Below, in pieces: positions 41,441 to 50,790 of a stretch of 64,000 nucleotides of DNA; within the stretch, counting starts at the first letter, position 1; each line of letters begins with the position of its first letter. A program made the position numbers and the translations under genes. Source of the DNA: Achatina immaculata (taxonomy: Eukaryota; Mollusca; Gastropoda; Stylommatophora; Achatinidae); NCBI GenBank assembly GCA_009760885.1, contig CM019692.1, positions 59,137,926-59,201,925 of the forward strand, in the 5' to 3' direction. A model generated the notes under the pieces. It was not told the DNA's origin. It did no database searches and was given only the letters and a program-made list of their open reading frames with translations.

Positions 41441-41951
41441 AGAGGCATAGCCTCGTCTCTCTTGTCCTCCTCGTTTATGGTATAATAAATAGAGCCACAT
41501 ATGGCGCTTAATGAACCATCAAGTAATAGTGACTCTGTATAACAAGTTGGAAACAACGAGGCTTGCAAAGTGTTTCAACAAAATGTGTATGGAAAAACAA
41601 CAGTCAGAGCACCGTAAGACGTGAGAGAAAGAATGACAGAATGAATGTGATTCGAACCCTAGATTCTTGTAAGACAATCGATCGACCGCCTATGCAAGAG
41701 AGGACAGCGCACTGTCAGTTCGGCCACCTTGCATCCTCACACATAACACCAAACTCTCGTTTTTTTTTTCTTTCTAACCGCCGAGGACATTTTCTTTCTT
41801 CGTTACTATCTTTTCATGCCTTAGAAGTGCTTTTTCCCCCCTTTGCCTTCCCTGTTCTCGACATGATTTCGATTGTTCCTTAGCCATCTGCATAATTTTC
41901 TTATTCTGAGATGTTTACACATTTGTGCCATTCCATTTGCACTTTCATATA

Positions 41952-42941
41952 CGAGGGGAAGTGACTAAGTAACTCGCAAATGCCTGTTTTAAAAAAATGC
42001 GACAGTAATTTGAAAACTTTTTGAACCTACATTATTCCCCTTATTTCTCAACGTAATCGCCACCAACATTGATTCATTTGTCCCATCGTGTAATCAGTGA
42101 TACAACATTGACCCATGGCGTAACAATCGGGAGTCCGATTTCTGAATCATTTTTTTTTTTACTTCTGTTTCCACCTCTTCGTCACTCGAGAATATTCTCC
42201 CGTCAAGGTGGTTTTTCAATGGACCAAACAGGTGAAAATCACTTGGAGCTAAGTCAGGACTATAGGGTGGATGTTCAAGAACTTCCCAACCCAACTGGCT
42301 AATTTTTTCTTGGGTTAACCGAGCCGTATGTGGTCTGGCATTGTCATGAAGGAGAGACACACCTCTAGTCAGCAGACCAGGACGTTTTCTTCGAATTGCA
42401 TCCCGTAGCATCGACAGAACTTCACAGTACGATACAGAATTCACACTGTCATCATACTTCTGGAAACATGCTTAACAACACTCCTTGATAATCCCAGAAC
42501 ACTGTCAACCATACTTCTGGAACTTGGTTAACAACACTCCTTGATAATCCCAGAACACTGTCAGCATAACCTTCCTCGCAGACCAGGACGGCCAGGTCGG
42601 ACTTTGTCAACAATTTTGGTGCGTCCCTGAGAAAATTATTTTACCCAGTTATAGACCGCTTTACGTAATAAACACTTTTCACCATAAACTGTAATCATTT
42701 CCTTATGAATGTCCTCAACCCCACAAAAAATCGCACTACATTTCTCTGTTCTTCTTTGGTGTACACTAACAGCTGGGTAACCATTTTGCTTTGCGCATGC
42801 TCACGTAACTCACAGCGCCCCCTACATACAACTGTTATAAAGTTGGATGATGATACTATCTAAGGATATATTTAAATACTACCTAATAACTGCCACTGAT
42901 AAAATATTTCAATTTGCAAGTTACTTAGTGACTTCCCCTCG
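41952..42941 (-). mobile_element. Mariner transposon with terminal inverted repeats, degenerate
   Basis: About 990 bp flanked by TA at 41950-41951 and 42942-42943. The ends are inverted repeats of about 30 bp: left cgaggggaagtgactaagta, right complement cgaggggaagtcactaagta, continuing as 'act(c/t)gcaaat'. The element contains the 3' half of a mariner transposase on the minus strand. A roughly 57-bp block (cttgataatcccagaacact and flanks) is duplicated at 42450-42564. The element is shorter than the usual 1.3 kb of mariners, so part of the gene is deleted. Confidence 0.92.
42094..42444 (-). pseudogene. Mariner transposase catalytic-domain remnant
   Basis: The 116-codon minus-strand frame contains SLLHDNARPHTA and, 34 residues on, YSPDLAPSDFHLFGPLKNHL. 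These are the second and third aspartates of the D,D34D triad of mariner transposases, which cut and join the element at TA dinucleotides. The first aspartate, the helix-turn-helix region and the true start are missing or out of frame. The C-terminus breaks up after the 'KKKM' A run. It lies within the inverted repeats at 41952-42941. Non-functional. Confidence 0.92.
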
Positions 42942-42961
42942 TATATACTTGTGTGTTTATA

Positions 42962-43680
42962 TATATATATATATATAACTTTGATATTGCCGTCATTTGT
43001 TTACTATTTCTGGTTGCCAGTTATCACAAATCCTGTTTTGTTGTTCTCTTTGGTAACTTCGTTCACTAGTTTCTAAATTAAGAAGGAAAAAAAAGCTGAT
43101 TTTACTTTCATCTGTAAGAGCGGTTTTATCTGCCTACTGTGTTTTTTGATAACGTGGTTTCCTGTTTCCATTCTTTTCAAATATTTTAGTGCTTCTCGTG
43201 TTTTCACTGTACCGGGAGAAGAGATCGCGAGGCTGGACACACCCTTTCCTTTATAACCCAGTTTTTCCTCGCTGTTCACTGTTATTGCTGGTTCTTGATT
43301 TCACTGGTTGGATTTTATAATTCTCTTAACGTTACCAACAGCGAATTTCTTTTCAGACGTTTCAAGCTTGTGTTTAAAGTAAGTGGTTCCAAGTACTCAA
43401 ATTAGGGTCTCGATAGAAAGAGAAAAAAAGAGAGAAAGAGAGAGAGAGAGTGTGAGAGAGAGAGAGAGAAGGGGGGGGGGGGGGGGAATCCTGAGGTAGG
43501 GCCATGAGAATATGTTATGAAAACTGTTATAAGAAAAGGAAAGAAAGAAAACAGAAAATAATAAGTTTTAAAAACGTATAAAACTTTCCTTAAGCCTATT
43601 GTTTTATACTGTCAAACTTATATTAAAATAATAACGACACTCGCTACTATTCATCATATATATATATATATATATTCAGT
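42962..43680. other. Unassigned DNA with (TA)n, GA and G runs
   Basis: (ta)n at 42959-42977, GA at 43422-43470 and a G run at 43471-43487. No gene seen. Confidence 0.5.
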
Positions 43681-44480
43681 TCAAGTGCCATGCCGCGTGG
43701 CGTAGGCGGTCATTTCTTTCCACAGTTCCCTGTCTTTAGACTTAAGAGATCTGCCAGTGAATTCTTCCCAGCAACACTGACAGCCCATCCAGTGACTTCT
43801 CTCTCTGTCTTCCTCTGTCCCTTCTTCCTTCAATTTTTCCAGTTGCCATAATGTGTTCCAATATTCCTCTTCTCAGGAAATGCCCTATAAATCTTGCTTA
43901 TCTGCCTCTGAGCTTTGCTATAATTTGCTTTTTAACTCCAGGCACTCTTAAGACGTCTTCATTGGTTTTCTTGGCTGTCCATGGTACCTTCAACATCCTT
44001 CTTATAAACCAGAATGTGTATAACGTAGGAACAATGTAGGAGCAGCTTTATTACTTAAAAACTACAAAGCTGTGACTTTTCGGCGTGAGCCTTAATCATA
44101 CAAAAACATACAGGACAAAGAAATAGAGAGAGGAGATAAAGTATAGATTCACATGAATACTACTGAAAATAAATATTTTAAAAATTAAATAGAGTACTTA
44201 GCTGTAAGTTGTAAGATGTGGCTTGTCCGGCGGTGTGTGTCAGGAATGGATTTAGTAGAACGGGAGACTGTTTAAATGGAGACCTGTGATATGTGGTTGG
44301 TGGGTTGTAACTGGGGGTGGTGGATGAGGAACCGTGGAGGGGAGGGAGAGTGATACAATGTTCTTATAAACCACATCTCCATGGCCTCCATTTCTCGCCG
44401 TACTCTCTTATTCATAGATCATGCTTCTTATGGGTGTGAATATATATATATATCCATAATGCATGTAACAGTCATAAAAG
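43681..44480 (-). pseudogene. LINE ORF2 C-terminal fragment, interrupted
   Basis: The minus strand from 44480 to 44374 reads SYGCE-like and KRVRREMEAMEMWFIR-like blocks. From 44011 to 43681 it continues as LVYKKDVEGTMDSQEN, a frameshift, KAQRQISKIYRAFPEKRNIG (the 'FLGHLMR-RGLEN' region), then RKKGQRKTER and GNCGKK blocks. The two parts are separated by a 349-bp insert. Several stops and frameshifts; dead. Confidence 0.68.
44012..44360 (-). mobile_element. 349-bp insert inside a LINE; retroelement terminus
   Basis: Bounded by a perfect 13-bp target-site duplication (ttcttataaacca) at 43999-44011 and 44361-44373. The complement contains 'ctttgtcctgtatgtttttg', 'gattaaggctcacgccgaaa', 'agtcacagctttgtag' and ends 'taagtaataaagctgctcct...acattc'. 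A second copy is at 15941-16140. The 'gat(g/t)aaggc...gccgaaa' hairpin-like block is typical of Penelope-like element ends. The class is an inference, since there is no coding region. Confidence 0.85.
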
Positions 44481-44529
44481 TGACGTCGGACTAAGGGACA
44501 TGTATGCGGAATTGTCCGGACTGTGCAGC

Positions 44530-45210
44530 ACTATCTAGTCGACATCCCTCTGTTACAGATGAATAGTCGACTGGAGCAGTTCTCCAAACATGAGGTCCGT
44601 GCTGTGATACGATTTCTGAAAGCGCAGCAGGTGCCAGCTGGCGGAAGTCTGTGGAGACAGTGTGATGAGTCGACAGCGTTGGCAAAATGGTAAACAGAAT
44701 TTCTAACCGGGCGAGTGACAACCAGTGGCATTGCGCGGAGTGACAAACCCAAGACTGCAGGTACGGCAGCAAACAAACGCACCTGGAAGGTGCGATATTG
44801 GAGAACAAACGAGTGACTGAACGAACGCATGGCTTGAGTCTGTCACATGAAACAGCGTCAAGAATTATTGTACGGCTGGGATTTTGTAAGGTGTGTTCAC
44901 GATAGATCTCGCGAGCACTTTCTGAGAAGCACAAGGCAAAGGGAATGGCATGTGCCCTGACATTCCTGTAACAGTATACCATTCACAGCCAAGACTTTCT
45001 GGAACGCACTGTCACCGGTGACGAGACATATGTTCATCATAGCACCCTAGAATCGAAACGTGCAAGCATGGAATGAGAGCATCTGGACTCCCCCAGAACA
45101 AGAAAATTCATGGCAAAGTGATGGCTACAGTATTTTGGAATCAGAAAGCCTTGTTGTTGGTCAATCTCCCGAAAAGGGACGCAACAATTAATGCAGCTGT
45201 GATCAGAACC
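44530..45210 (+). pseudogene. Second mariner-like transposase relic
   Basis: The plus strand, across frames, reads MNSRLEQFSKHEVRAVIRFL (first helix-turn-helix), then degraded DNA-binding sequence, then FLERTVTGDETYVHHSTLES (first catalytic aspartate in TGDET), SPRTRKFMAKVMATVFWNQK, LLLVNLPKRDATINAAV. It stops before the second aspartate. It differs from the mariner at 41952-42941 and is closer in wording to Mos-type transposases. At least four frameshifts or stops and no inverted repeats were found. Confidence 0.82.
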
Positions 45211-45239
45211 TTTACTAGCCGCCATCATTGATCGTCTAA

Positions 45240-45944
45240 ATCTACTGTTATCTTTCTTGTCTGATCCCCATGGCTTTCCTTGTTTCTGATCAGTCTGAGT
45301 ACATTTATGATTTTATTTTCTCACTTTGATGGTCTCTCTTTATTAGTGTTAATTTTTAATACCTACACTGTTTTATTATATAAACTAACAATACGTTAAC
45401 TTTTTATACTCGTATATAACTTTTTTTTTCTCTTTCAAATTTAAGCAAGGTGTGACTACACAATGCGATACTTAGCTATGCATACTACAGTTATTGTTTA
45501 TAACATGGAAAAGCTGTGAGGAAGTCCAGACAAAGGTTGTGAAGAAGGAAGCTGGCCTGGCAGAGGATTGGCTGGTCTAATCCTTGTTTTCTTTTCGACA
45601 GAGAACAGCCGCCTCTGTACTAGAAGTCAAAAGACTAATTATAGCGTCTGGTCGTGTAATTTTATGATCTAGACAAGCGGGCGCTAAGAAATGGGAGACG
45701 ATAAAACTGGTAAGAAAAGCTAGGGACCCAAGTCTGCAGGAACTTGAGTGGATGTGGCCAGTAATAGAAAGTACAAGTGGGACTAGTGCCGCATGGGACA
45801 AAGAACATTGTGCTACTACGACTTATCAAGTGCAAAAAATTCCACTTTGCTTGAAGAGGCTAGAAGCTTTTTTTCACTTGTGGCCATACAAATGGCGATG
45901 TGTTGCCATGTGTCCTGGCAGCCTTTACTTGTGAGTCAAAGCAT
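45240..45944. other. Unassigned DNA
   Basis: No gene, array or element end recognised. Confidence 0.5.
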
Positions 45945-46340
45945 GTTGTATCATCATCATCATGTGCCATGCTTGGAAGCGTCGGCGACCATGTCTCTCC
46001 AGTTTCAGATCCTTCATGTTATTCATCAGTTCTGTTGTTGTGTCTGTTCCATTCCGTTTTGTCAAGCCTTCTAAGATTTTATCTCTTTGTCTGCCTCTCT
46101 CTTTCTTGCCTCCAATTGTCCCCGGTTGTCACGATATTTTCTATCCCTCCGCGTCTCATTATATGGCCATTAAACCTTGACTGTCTTCCCCGTAATGTGT
46201 TTATTAATGTTCGTTTCTCATTGGTTTTCCTTAGGCATTCTTCATTTGTTATTTTGGCTGTCTATCGTATTCTTAACATTCTTCGTGGCAACTGCATTTC
46301 AATTGTCTCTGTTGCTCTTGCTGTTTTTTTGTTAGCGACC
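45945..46340 (-). pseudogene. LINE ORF2 3' end with GAT tail
   Basis: The minus strand reads KKTARATETIEMQLPRRML, RI, then KITNEECLRKTNEKRTLINT, LRGRQSRFNGHIMRREGIEN, IVTTGDNWRQEREADKEKIL, EGLTKRNGTDTTTELMNNMK, ending at AWHMMM (the catcatcatcat tail on plus at 45952-45962). This family also makes the fragment at 6058-6326. It has one or two frame changes and is 5' truncated. Confidence 0.82.
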
Positions 46341-46599
46341 ATAAAACAGTATTGTAAGATGTTCTGTCTAAAACCAACGAAATACATCATGGAACATACC
46401 TTTGGAAATACAAAAGAAGACATGAAAAAAAACTAAAACGAAAAGAACTGCCACAAGTAAACCAGACACCGGCGACCTTTCTTTGTACGGAGAGTCAAAG
46501 AAGCTTTTTTCCATCTTCATGCGGGCCACACACTTCAAAAATGCCGAATTTACGAACCTCATAATCGCGAAACGCACATAATTAACTTTAACGCAATTG

Positions 46600-46608
46600 A
46601 GTTATATA

Positions 46609-46662
<54 letters not shown>

Positions 46663-46665
46663 GAG
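46600..46665. repeat. (AT)n(GA)n compound microsatellite
   Basis: An interrupted (at)n run, then (ga)n. Confidence 0.93.
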
Positions 46666-46984
46666 AGGTTATGTTATTAAGTTATCAAGCCAGCTATTGT
46701 AATTCTCCAATGTGAAATCAATATTGTTAACATTTCCAGCAGATTATATGGCTTTTAAAGAAACTATCTGGATTGGCTGCGAGCCACAGAACTTTTCAAG
46801 GGTTTACCCATATGTGACGGATACTACTGAGGGAGGAAAAAGACACTGGAAACAGAGAGAGAGAGAGACAGACAGACAGACTGACAGACAGGAATACTCA
46901 TACTGTACTCGGTCCTTTGAAATGACAAGGACTTTGACCCATCGGTGGCAGCGAACTAGGTCAAAGTACAGAAACCTGTCGTGA

Positions 46985-47100
46985 ACGAGTTCTCTTCTCA
47001 AACTTTGCTCTCTGAGGCGTACTTGGCAATGCAAATTTCCGTTCAGGCACGCCCGTGTTTTTATTTCTGACTTCTGGCAATTAACTGTAATTGTAGCGTT
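46985..47100 (+). mobile_element. Dispersed repeat with hAT-like end, partial copy
   Basis: Shares 'tctcaaactttgctctctga', 'ggcgtacttggcaatgcaaa' and 'cgtgtttttatttctgac' in order with 47971-48060. No counterpart end seen. Confidence 0.45.
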
Positions 47101-47105
47101 TTACA

Positions 47106-47220
47106 CTTGAGTGGCTTAGTGTTAATGCACACGTCACCCACAAGTAAAGTCGATGGTTCGAGTCCAGCCAGAGCCGCCCATGACACCCAAACGTAGAAAT
47201 GAAAACCCGGCTTTTGTATC
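47106..47220 (+). mobile_element. SINE head (family A-like) leading into a minisatellite
   Basis: tRNA-like head with A-box-like 'gagtggcttagtg' (47109-47121) and B box ggttcgagtcc (47155-47165). Then 'cagccagagccgccc' and 'gtagaaatgaaaacccggct', like the family A body ('gcagaaatggatacccgact'). After 47205 the body is replaced by the 19-bp array. Confidence 0.68.
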
Positions 47221-47492
47221 TTTCAGCATGGTTTGTAGCTTTCAACATGTTTTGTATCTTTCAACGTGTTTTGTATCTTTCAAAATGTTTTGTAGCTTTC
47301 AACATGTTTTGTATCTTTCAAAATGTTTTGTAGCTTTCAACATGTTTTGTAGCTTTCAACATGTTTTGTAGCTTTCAAAATGCTTTGTAACTTTCAACTT
47401 GTTTTGTAGCTTTCAACATGTTTTGTAGCTTTCAAAATGCTTTGTAGCTTTCAACTTGTTTTGTAGCTTTCAACATGTTTCAACATGTTTCG
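47219..47492. repeat. 19-bp minisatellite, about 14 units
   Basis: Units of 18-19 bp (ttttgtagctttcaacatg) with variants 'aaaatg', 'aacttg', 'aacgtg'. Confidence 0.93.
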
Positions 47493-47970
47493 TGCCTTTT
47501 TTTGGTCGAATACTTCTACAAATACTATAAGTACAGCATGGGATTGCATCCTGACTTTGAAAACAGCCAGAATTACACTTTGATCACAACGCTAAAGTTT
47601 TTTTTTACGCTCATTTGTCGGATTACAGTTTGTTTTTTCACTAAGCCTGTTCTGAGGCAGGATTTAAAAAAAAAACATTCGTAATCCGCATAATTTGCTC
47701 ATTGGTTAAACCAGAACTCAGATTTTTAAAATTTAAATCTTTTAGCACACATTGATTACCTTATTTAGGTGCAAATCATTTTGTTTAGATGTATTTAAAT
47801 ATGCTTCAGCCGCGTCTCCCATCCTCTCTCCCCCCTCCCTCCTTCCCGTCTAAGTTCTTGCATAAAGTCAGTTCTGGTTTACTTGTTGCCGTACTCATTT
47901 ATGATAGTCTCTAAAGTGCTGTGATAGTCTGAAATGTTATCCTTCAGTTTGTGAGCTGCCCTCTGTTTCA

Positions 47971-48245
47971 GTGGTTCCAAAACTTTTTCAGACTGTGGCA
48001 CACTGGCTAACGCAAATTTCTGTCCCCACACGTCTGTGTTCTTAATGCTGGACTTTGGTGCGGTTAACCATATGTTTTTAGCATTTTCAAAGTCTATACA
48101 TGAAAAATTTGAGGAGCAGTTTTAAGTTATATTAAACGAGCCATATTCTGTTCCGTATGGAATGTGAGCCTGCTTGAAGGCACATATCTCTGGCCATTCC
48201 ATCACGCTCTGGACTGGGAGTAATAAATTGCTGTGGGTTCTTTGT
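47971..48245 (+). mobile_element. Dispersed repeat with hAT-like end, best copy
   Basis: Starts cagtggttccaaaacttttt (a CAGTGGTT end) and runs through 'cagactgtggcacactggc', 'aggcacatatctctggccat' to 'attgctgtgggttctttgtc'. It matches the two halves at 40800-41112 and 41340-41440 in inverse orientation. No clean opposite inverted repeat was found. Confidence 0.55.
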
Positions 48246-48265
48246 CTGGCCTGTACTTTATCATA

Positions 48266-48696
48266 ATTCAGTCAATCTTTTGCATGTCTCTTGCAGAACT
48301 TTGCCTCTCTGACAGCTCTCCTGTAGGACTCTCAGTTGTAAGCAAGATGCCCTGCTGCTGATGTGTCCATTCGCAGTTATCAACGATGTCTACAACCATA
48401 TTCGCCCTGGTCTTCCTCTTTTTCTTTTTCCCATTACGTACCCTTCCAAGACTGTCTTCTCTAAATTATCTTGACGTTTAATATGCCCAAAATATTTACG
48501 TTTTTAATCTTCTTTACTAGCCATCATCATCATCATCATCAGGTGCCGTGCCGACGCGTTGGCTATTATGCTTCTCCAACGATCCTTCATGCAGGCCATC
48601 AGCTCAGTTGGTGATCTGCTCTCACACCATCCCTGTCAGACTGTCCAGTTTACTAGCCAACTTTCTTCAATATTAAGTTCTTGTAGTATGGATATA
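48266..48696 (-). mobile_element. 5'-truncated LINE (AATG-tail family) with nested insert
   Basis: The minus-strand LINE end (the complement contains 'gcctgcaagacatcgttga'-like, 'aagaaaaagaggaagacc' and 'acgtcaagataatttagaga' blocks). A perfect 9-bp target-site duplication (tttatcata) lies at 48257-48265 and 48697-48705. It is interrupted at 48524-48648 by the end of a different LINE. It has a one-base loss near 48380 and a decayed tail. Confidence 0.85.
48524..48648 (-). mobile_element. Short LINE 3' end with GAT tail nested in another LINE
   Basis: 125 bp. The complement reads 'ctgacagggatggtgtgaga', 'gatcgttggagaagcataat', 'agccaacgcgtcggcacggc', then (gat)n. An 11-bp target-site duplication (tttactagcca) lies at 48513-48523 and 48649-48659. 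It encodes a WRSIIANA-like ending. Confidence 0.85.
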
Positions 48697-48705
48697 TTTA
48701 TCATA

Positions 48706-49288
48706 TAAATAAGCAAAAAAAAATGCGTGGAAATTTGGTCAAAAATATATTTACCTTCCAGCCCTGTCGCGCAACACCACTGTACTGCGACACACCTTTT
48801 GAAAAACCAGTCTCTGTTTCTTCGTTTGCCCAACGTTACTGTTTGTCCATTTGCCATGTATCTACTGATTACATACTGCATCGTTAACTTTAAACATGCG
48901 TGGGTAGCTGTGTTTGCTCCTGCATGTTACATGAGAACTCTTGGCGCAGATTGAAATCTGACCTGTTTTCACATTTAAATTTCATAGCTGTGGAGTCCGT
49001 TAGATTGTCGTCATCATCACAGGGCAGGCTTGTAACACAATCATCACAAAAGGGTAACAATATGCTTATAGATGAAGAAGAGATTAGTCCCTATATTCAT
49101 GAGACTTTCGGACGACCTTGTTATAATCATTCTTCTTATATCTTATATCCTTCCCGTGCCGTTAAACGTCACACAGGGCTCGCAAAGTGGTTCGCCATAT
49201 TTTCCTGTCTTCGGCGAGTCTTTCAAACCTCATCGAGGGATTTTATGCCTGTTAATTTGGCCTCTCTTAACAATGTCCTCTTCAGAGT
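48706..49288. other. Unassigned DNA
   Basis: No gene, array or element end recognised. A 130-codon plus-strand frame (48900-49292) has no recognisable domain. Confidence 0.45.
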
Positions 49289-49399
49289 TTAGAAATAAGA
49301 TTTTTAAGGGCATGCATCTTTCCCATCGCAACATATGCCTGTGAGACCTGGACACTTAACAAAACAGTTGAGAAACGCATAAATGCCTTTGAATGTAAA
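49289..49399 (+). mobile_element. LINE fragment, both ends missing (AATG-tail family)
   Basis: The plus strand reads NKIFKG then a frameshift, then FPSQHMPVRPGHLTKQLR-type wording. In the correct frame the block is 'CIFPIATYACETWTLNKTVE'. It equals the first ~110 bp of the copy at 17418-17882 and then stops at 'gaatgtaaat' without the 3' part. Confidence 0.75.
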
Positions 49400-49911
49400 T
49401 ATTATAATCATTACACGTTACTAATTATATTATGTAGGATTTTATAGGGCCAACATAGCCACTATCCTACGTAGTCCACGGTGGCCCTGATAACAGCCTG
49501 TTGCATCACTTCATTATGACCAGTTGAATAATTATTTCTCCTGACGGTGTTAGGCCTTGCTTCAATCAAGTTCCAAATAATAGGTTCGTTCTGGGGGTCC
49601 ACGGGACCCCACCGTGTCTCATATAACATGCGTGTATCTTTAGATCGGTGTCTGCTACATAAAAACGAAGTTTGTATTTTCATCAGCCTACCTAACCAAA
49701 TCGTAGTTAGAATATTTCGTAATCTTGATCTTTTTGTCATATTAGAAATCTTCTCCTAGGATTTTGCGATCATCTTCGTTGAAGTGATGCTATGCTGCAC
49801 CAGTAATAAACAGCCGACTGCGAAGGTTCTGCAGGTGTGCAGCTGAAGTTAGGGAAAGGTCGAAATAAACGACTTTACGCAGTTTGAAATGTGATTATAC
49901 AAACTGCTGAT
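49400..49911. other. Unassigned DNA
   Basis: No gene or repeat recognised. A 92-codon minus-strand frame at 49462-49740 is unassigned. Confidence 0.45.
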
Positions 49912-50257
49912 GTTGTTCCGTGGCAACATTCTGACCTTGTTTAGTATGTGCCGTGCCAACCTACTTGTCTTGTTTAGTGTGTGCCGTGGCAACTTACTGG
50001 CCTTGTTTAGTGTGTGCCGTGGCAACTTACTGGCCTTGTTTAGTGTGTGCCGTGGCAACTTACTGGCCTTGTTTAGTATGTGCCGTGCCAACCTACTGGC
50101 TTTGTTTAGTGTGTGCCGTGGCAACTTACTGGCCGTGTTCAGTGTGTGCCGTGACAACATTCTGGGTCTTATTCACTGTGTCCCTAGCAATATTCTGGGT
50201 CTTGTTCAGTGTGTGCCATATCAATTTCTGGGTATTTTGTTGCAGTGACAACATCCT
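49912..50257. repeat. 33-bp minisatellite, left part
   Basis: About ten units of 33 bp (ttagtgtgtgccgtggcaac plus ttactggccttgt), more degenerate towards the right. Both strands stay open in some frames because 33 is a multiple of three. Confidence 0.92.
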
Positions 50258-50653
50258 CAGCTGTAACTGTGCTGAGAAGCACATAAATGCCTTTGAATGT
50301 AAATGCTATAGAAGAGTTCTCCAAATATCGTGGACACAAAAAAGAACAAATATATCTATACTACAAGAGCTTAATATTGAAGAAGGCTGGCTAGTAAAGA
50401 GGATTAAAGAGAGAAAACTTAAATATTTTGGCCACATTAAACGTCATGATAATTTAGAGAAGACCGTATTGGAAGGATACATAATGGGAAAAAGAAAAAG
50501 AGGAAGACCGAAACGAAGATGGCTGCAAGACATCGTTGATGATCTGGAAATGGATGCAGCAGCAGCAGGCCATCTTGCTCACAACCGAGAGGCCTACAGG
50601 AGTGCTGTTTGGGAGGCAAAGTTCCCCAAGGGACATGCAAAGGAATGAATGAA
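50258..50653 (+). mobile_element. 5'-truncated LINE (AATG-tail family) inside a minisatellite
   Basis: A 396-bp insert with a perfect 12-bp target-site duplication (tgacaacatcct) at 50246-50257 and 50654-50665. It has one open frame: AEKHINAFECKCYRRVLQIS, WTQKRTNISILQELNIEEGW, LVKRIKERKLKYFGHIKRHD, RKRGRPKRRWLQDIVDDLEM, ending VWEAKFPKGHAKE, then (aatg)n. The first ~12 bases (cagctgtaactg) do not match other copies and may be extra bases added at the 5' junction. Confidence 0.93.
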
Positions 50654-50790
50654 TGACAACATCCTGGCCTTGTTCAGTGTATGCAGCGACAACATTCTGG
50701 GTCTTGTTCAGTGTGTGCCGTGACAGCATTCTGGCATTGTTCATTATGTGCCTTGGCCACTTTCTGGCCTTGTTCGTTATGCACCATGAG
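50654..50790. repeat. 33-bp minisatellite, right part
   Basis: Four more diverged units of the array at 49912-50257, displaced by the LINE. Confidence 0.85.

Noticed and set aside
41645..41665. B-box-like ggttcgaatca on the minus strand as a SINE
   Set aside because: No A box at a suitable distance and no body matching families A or B.
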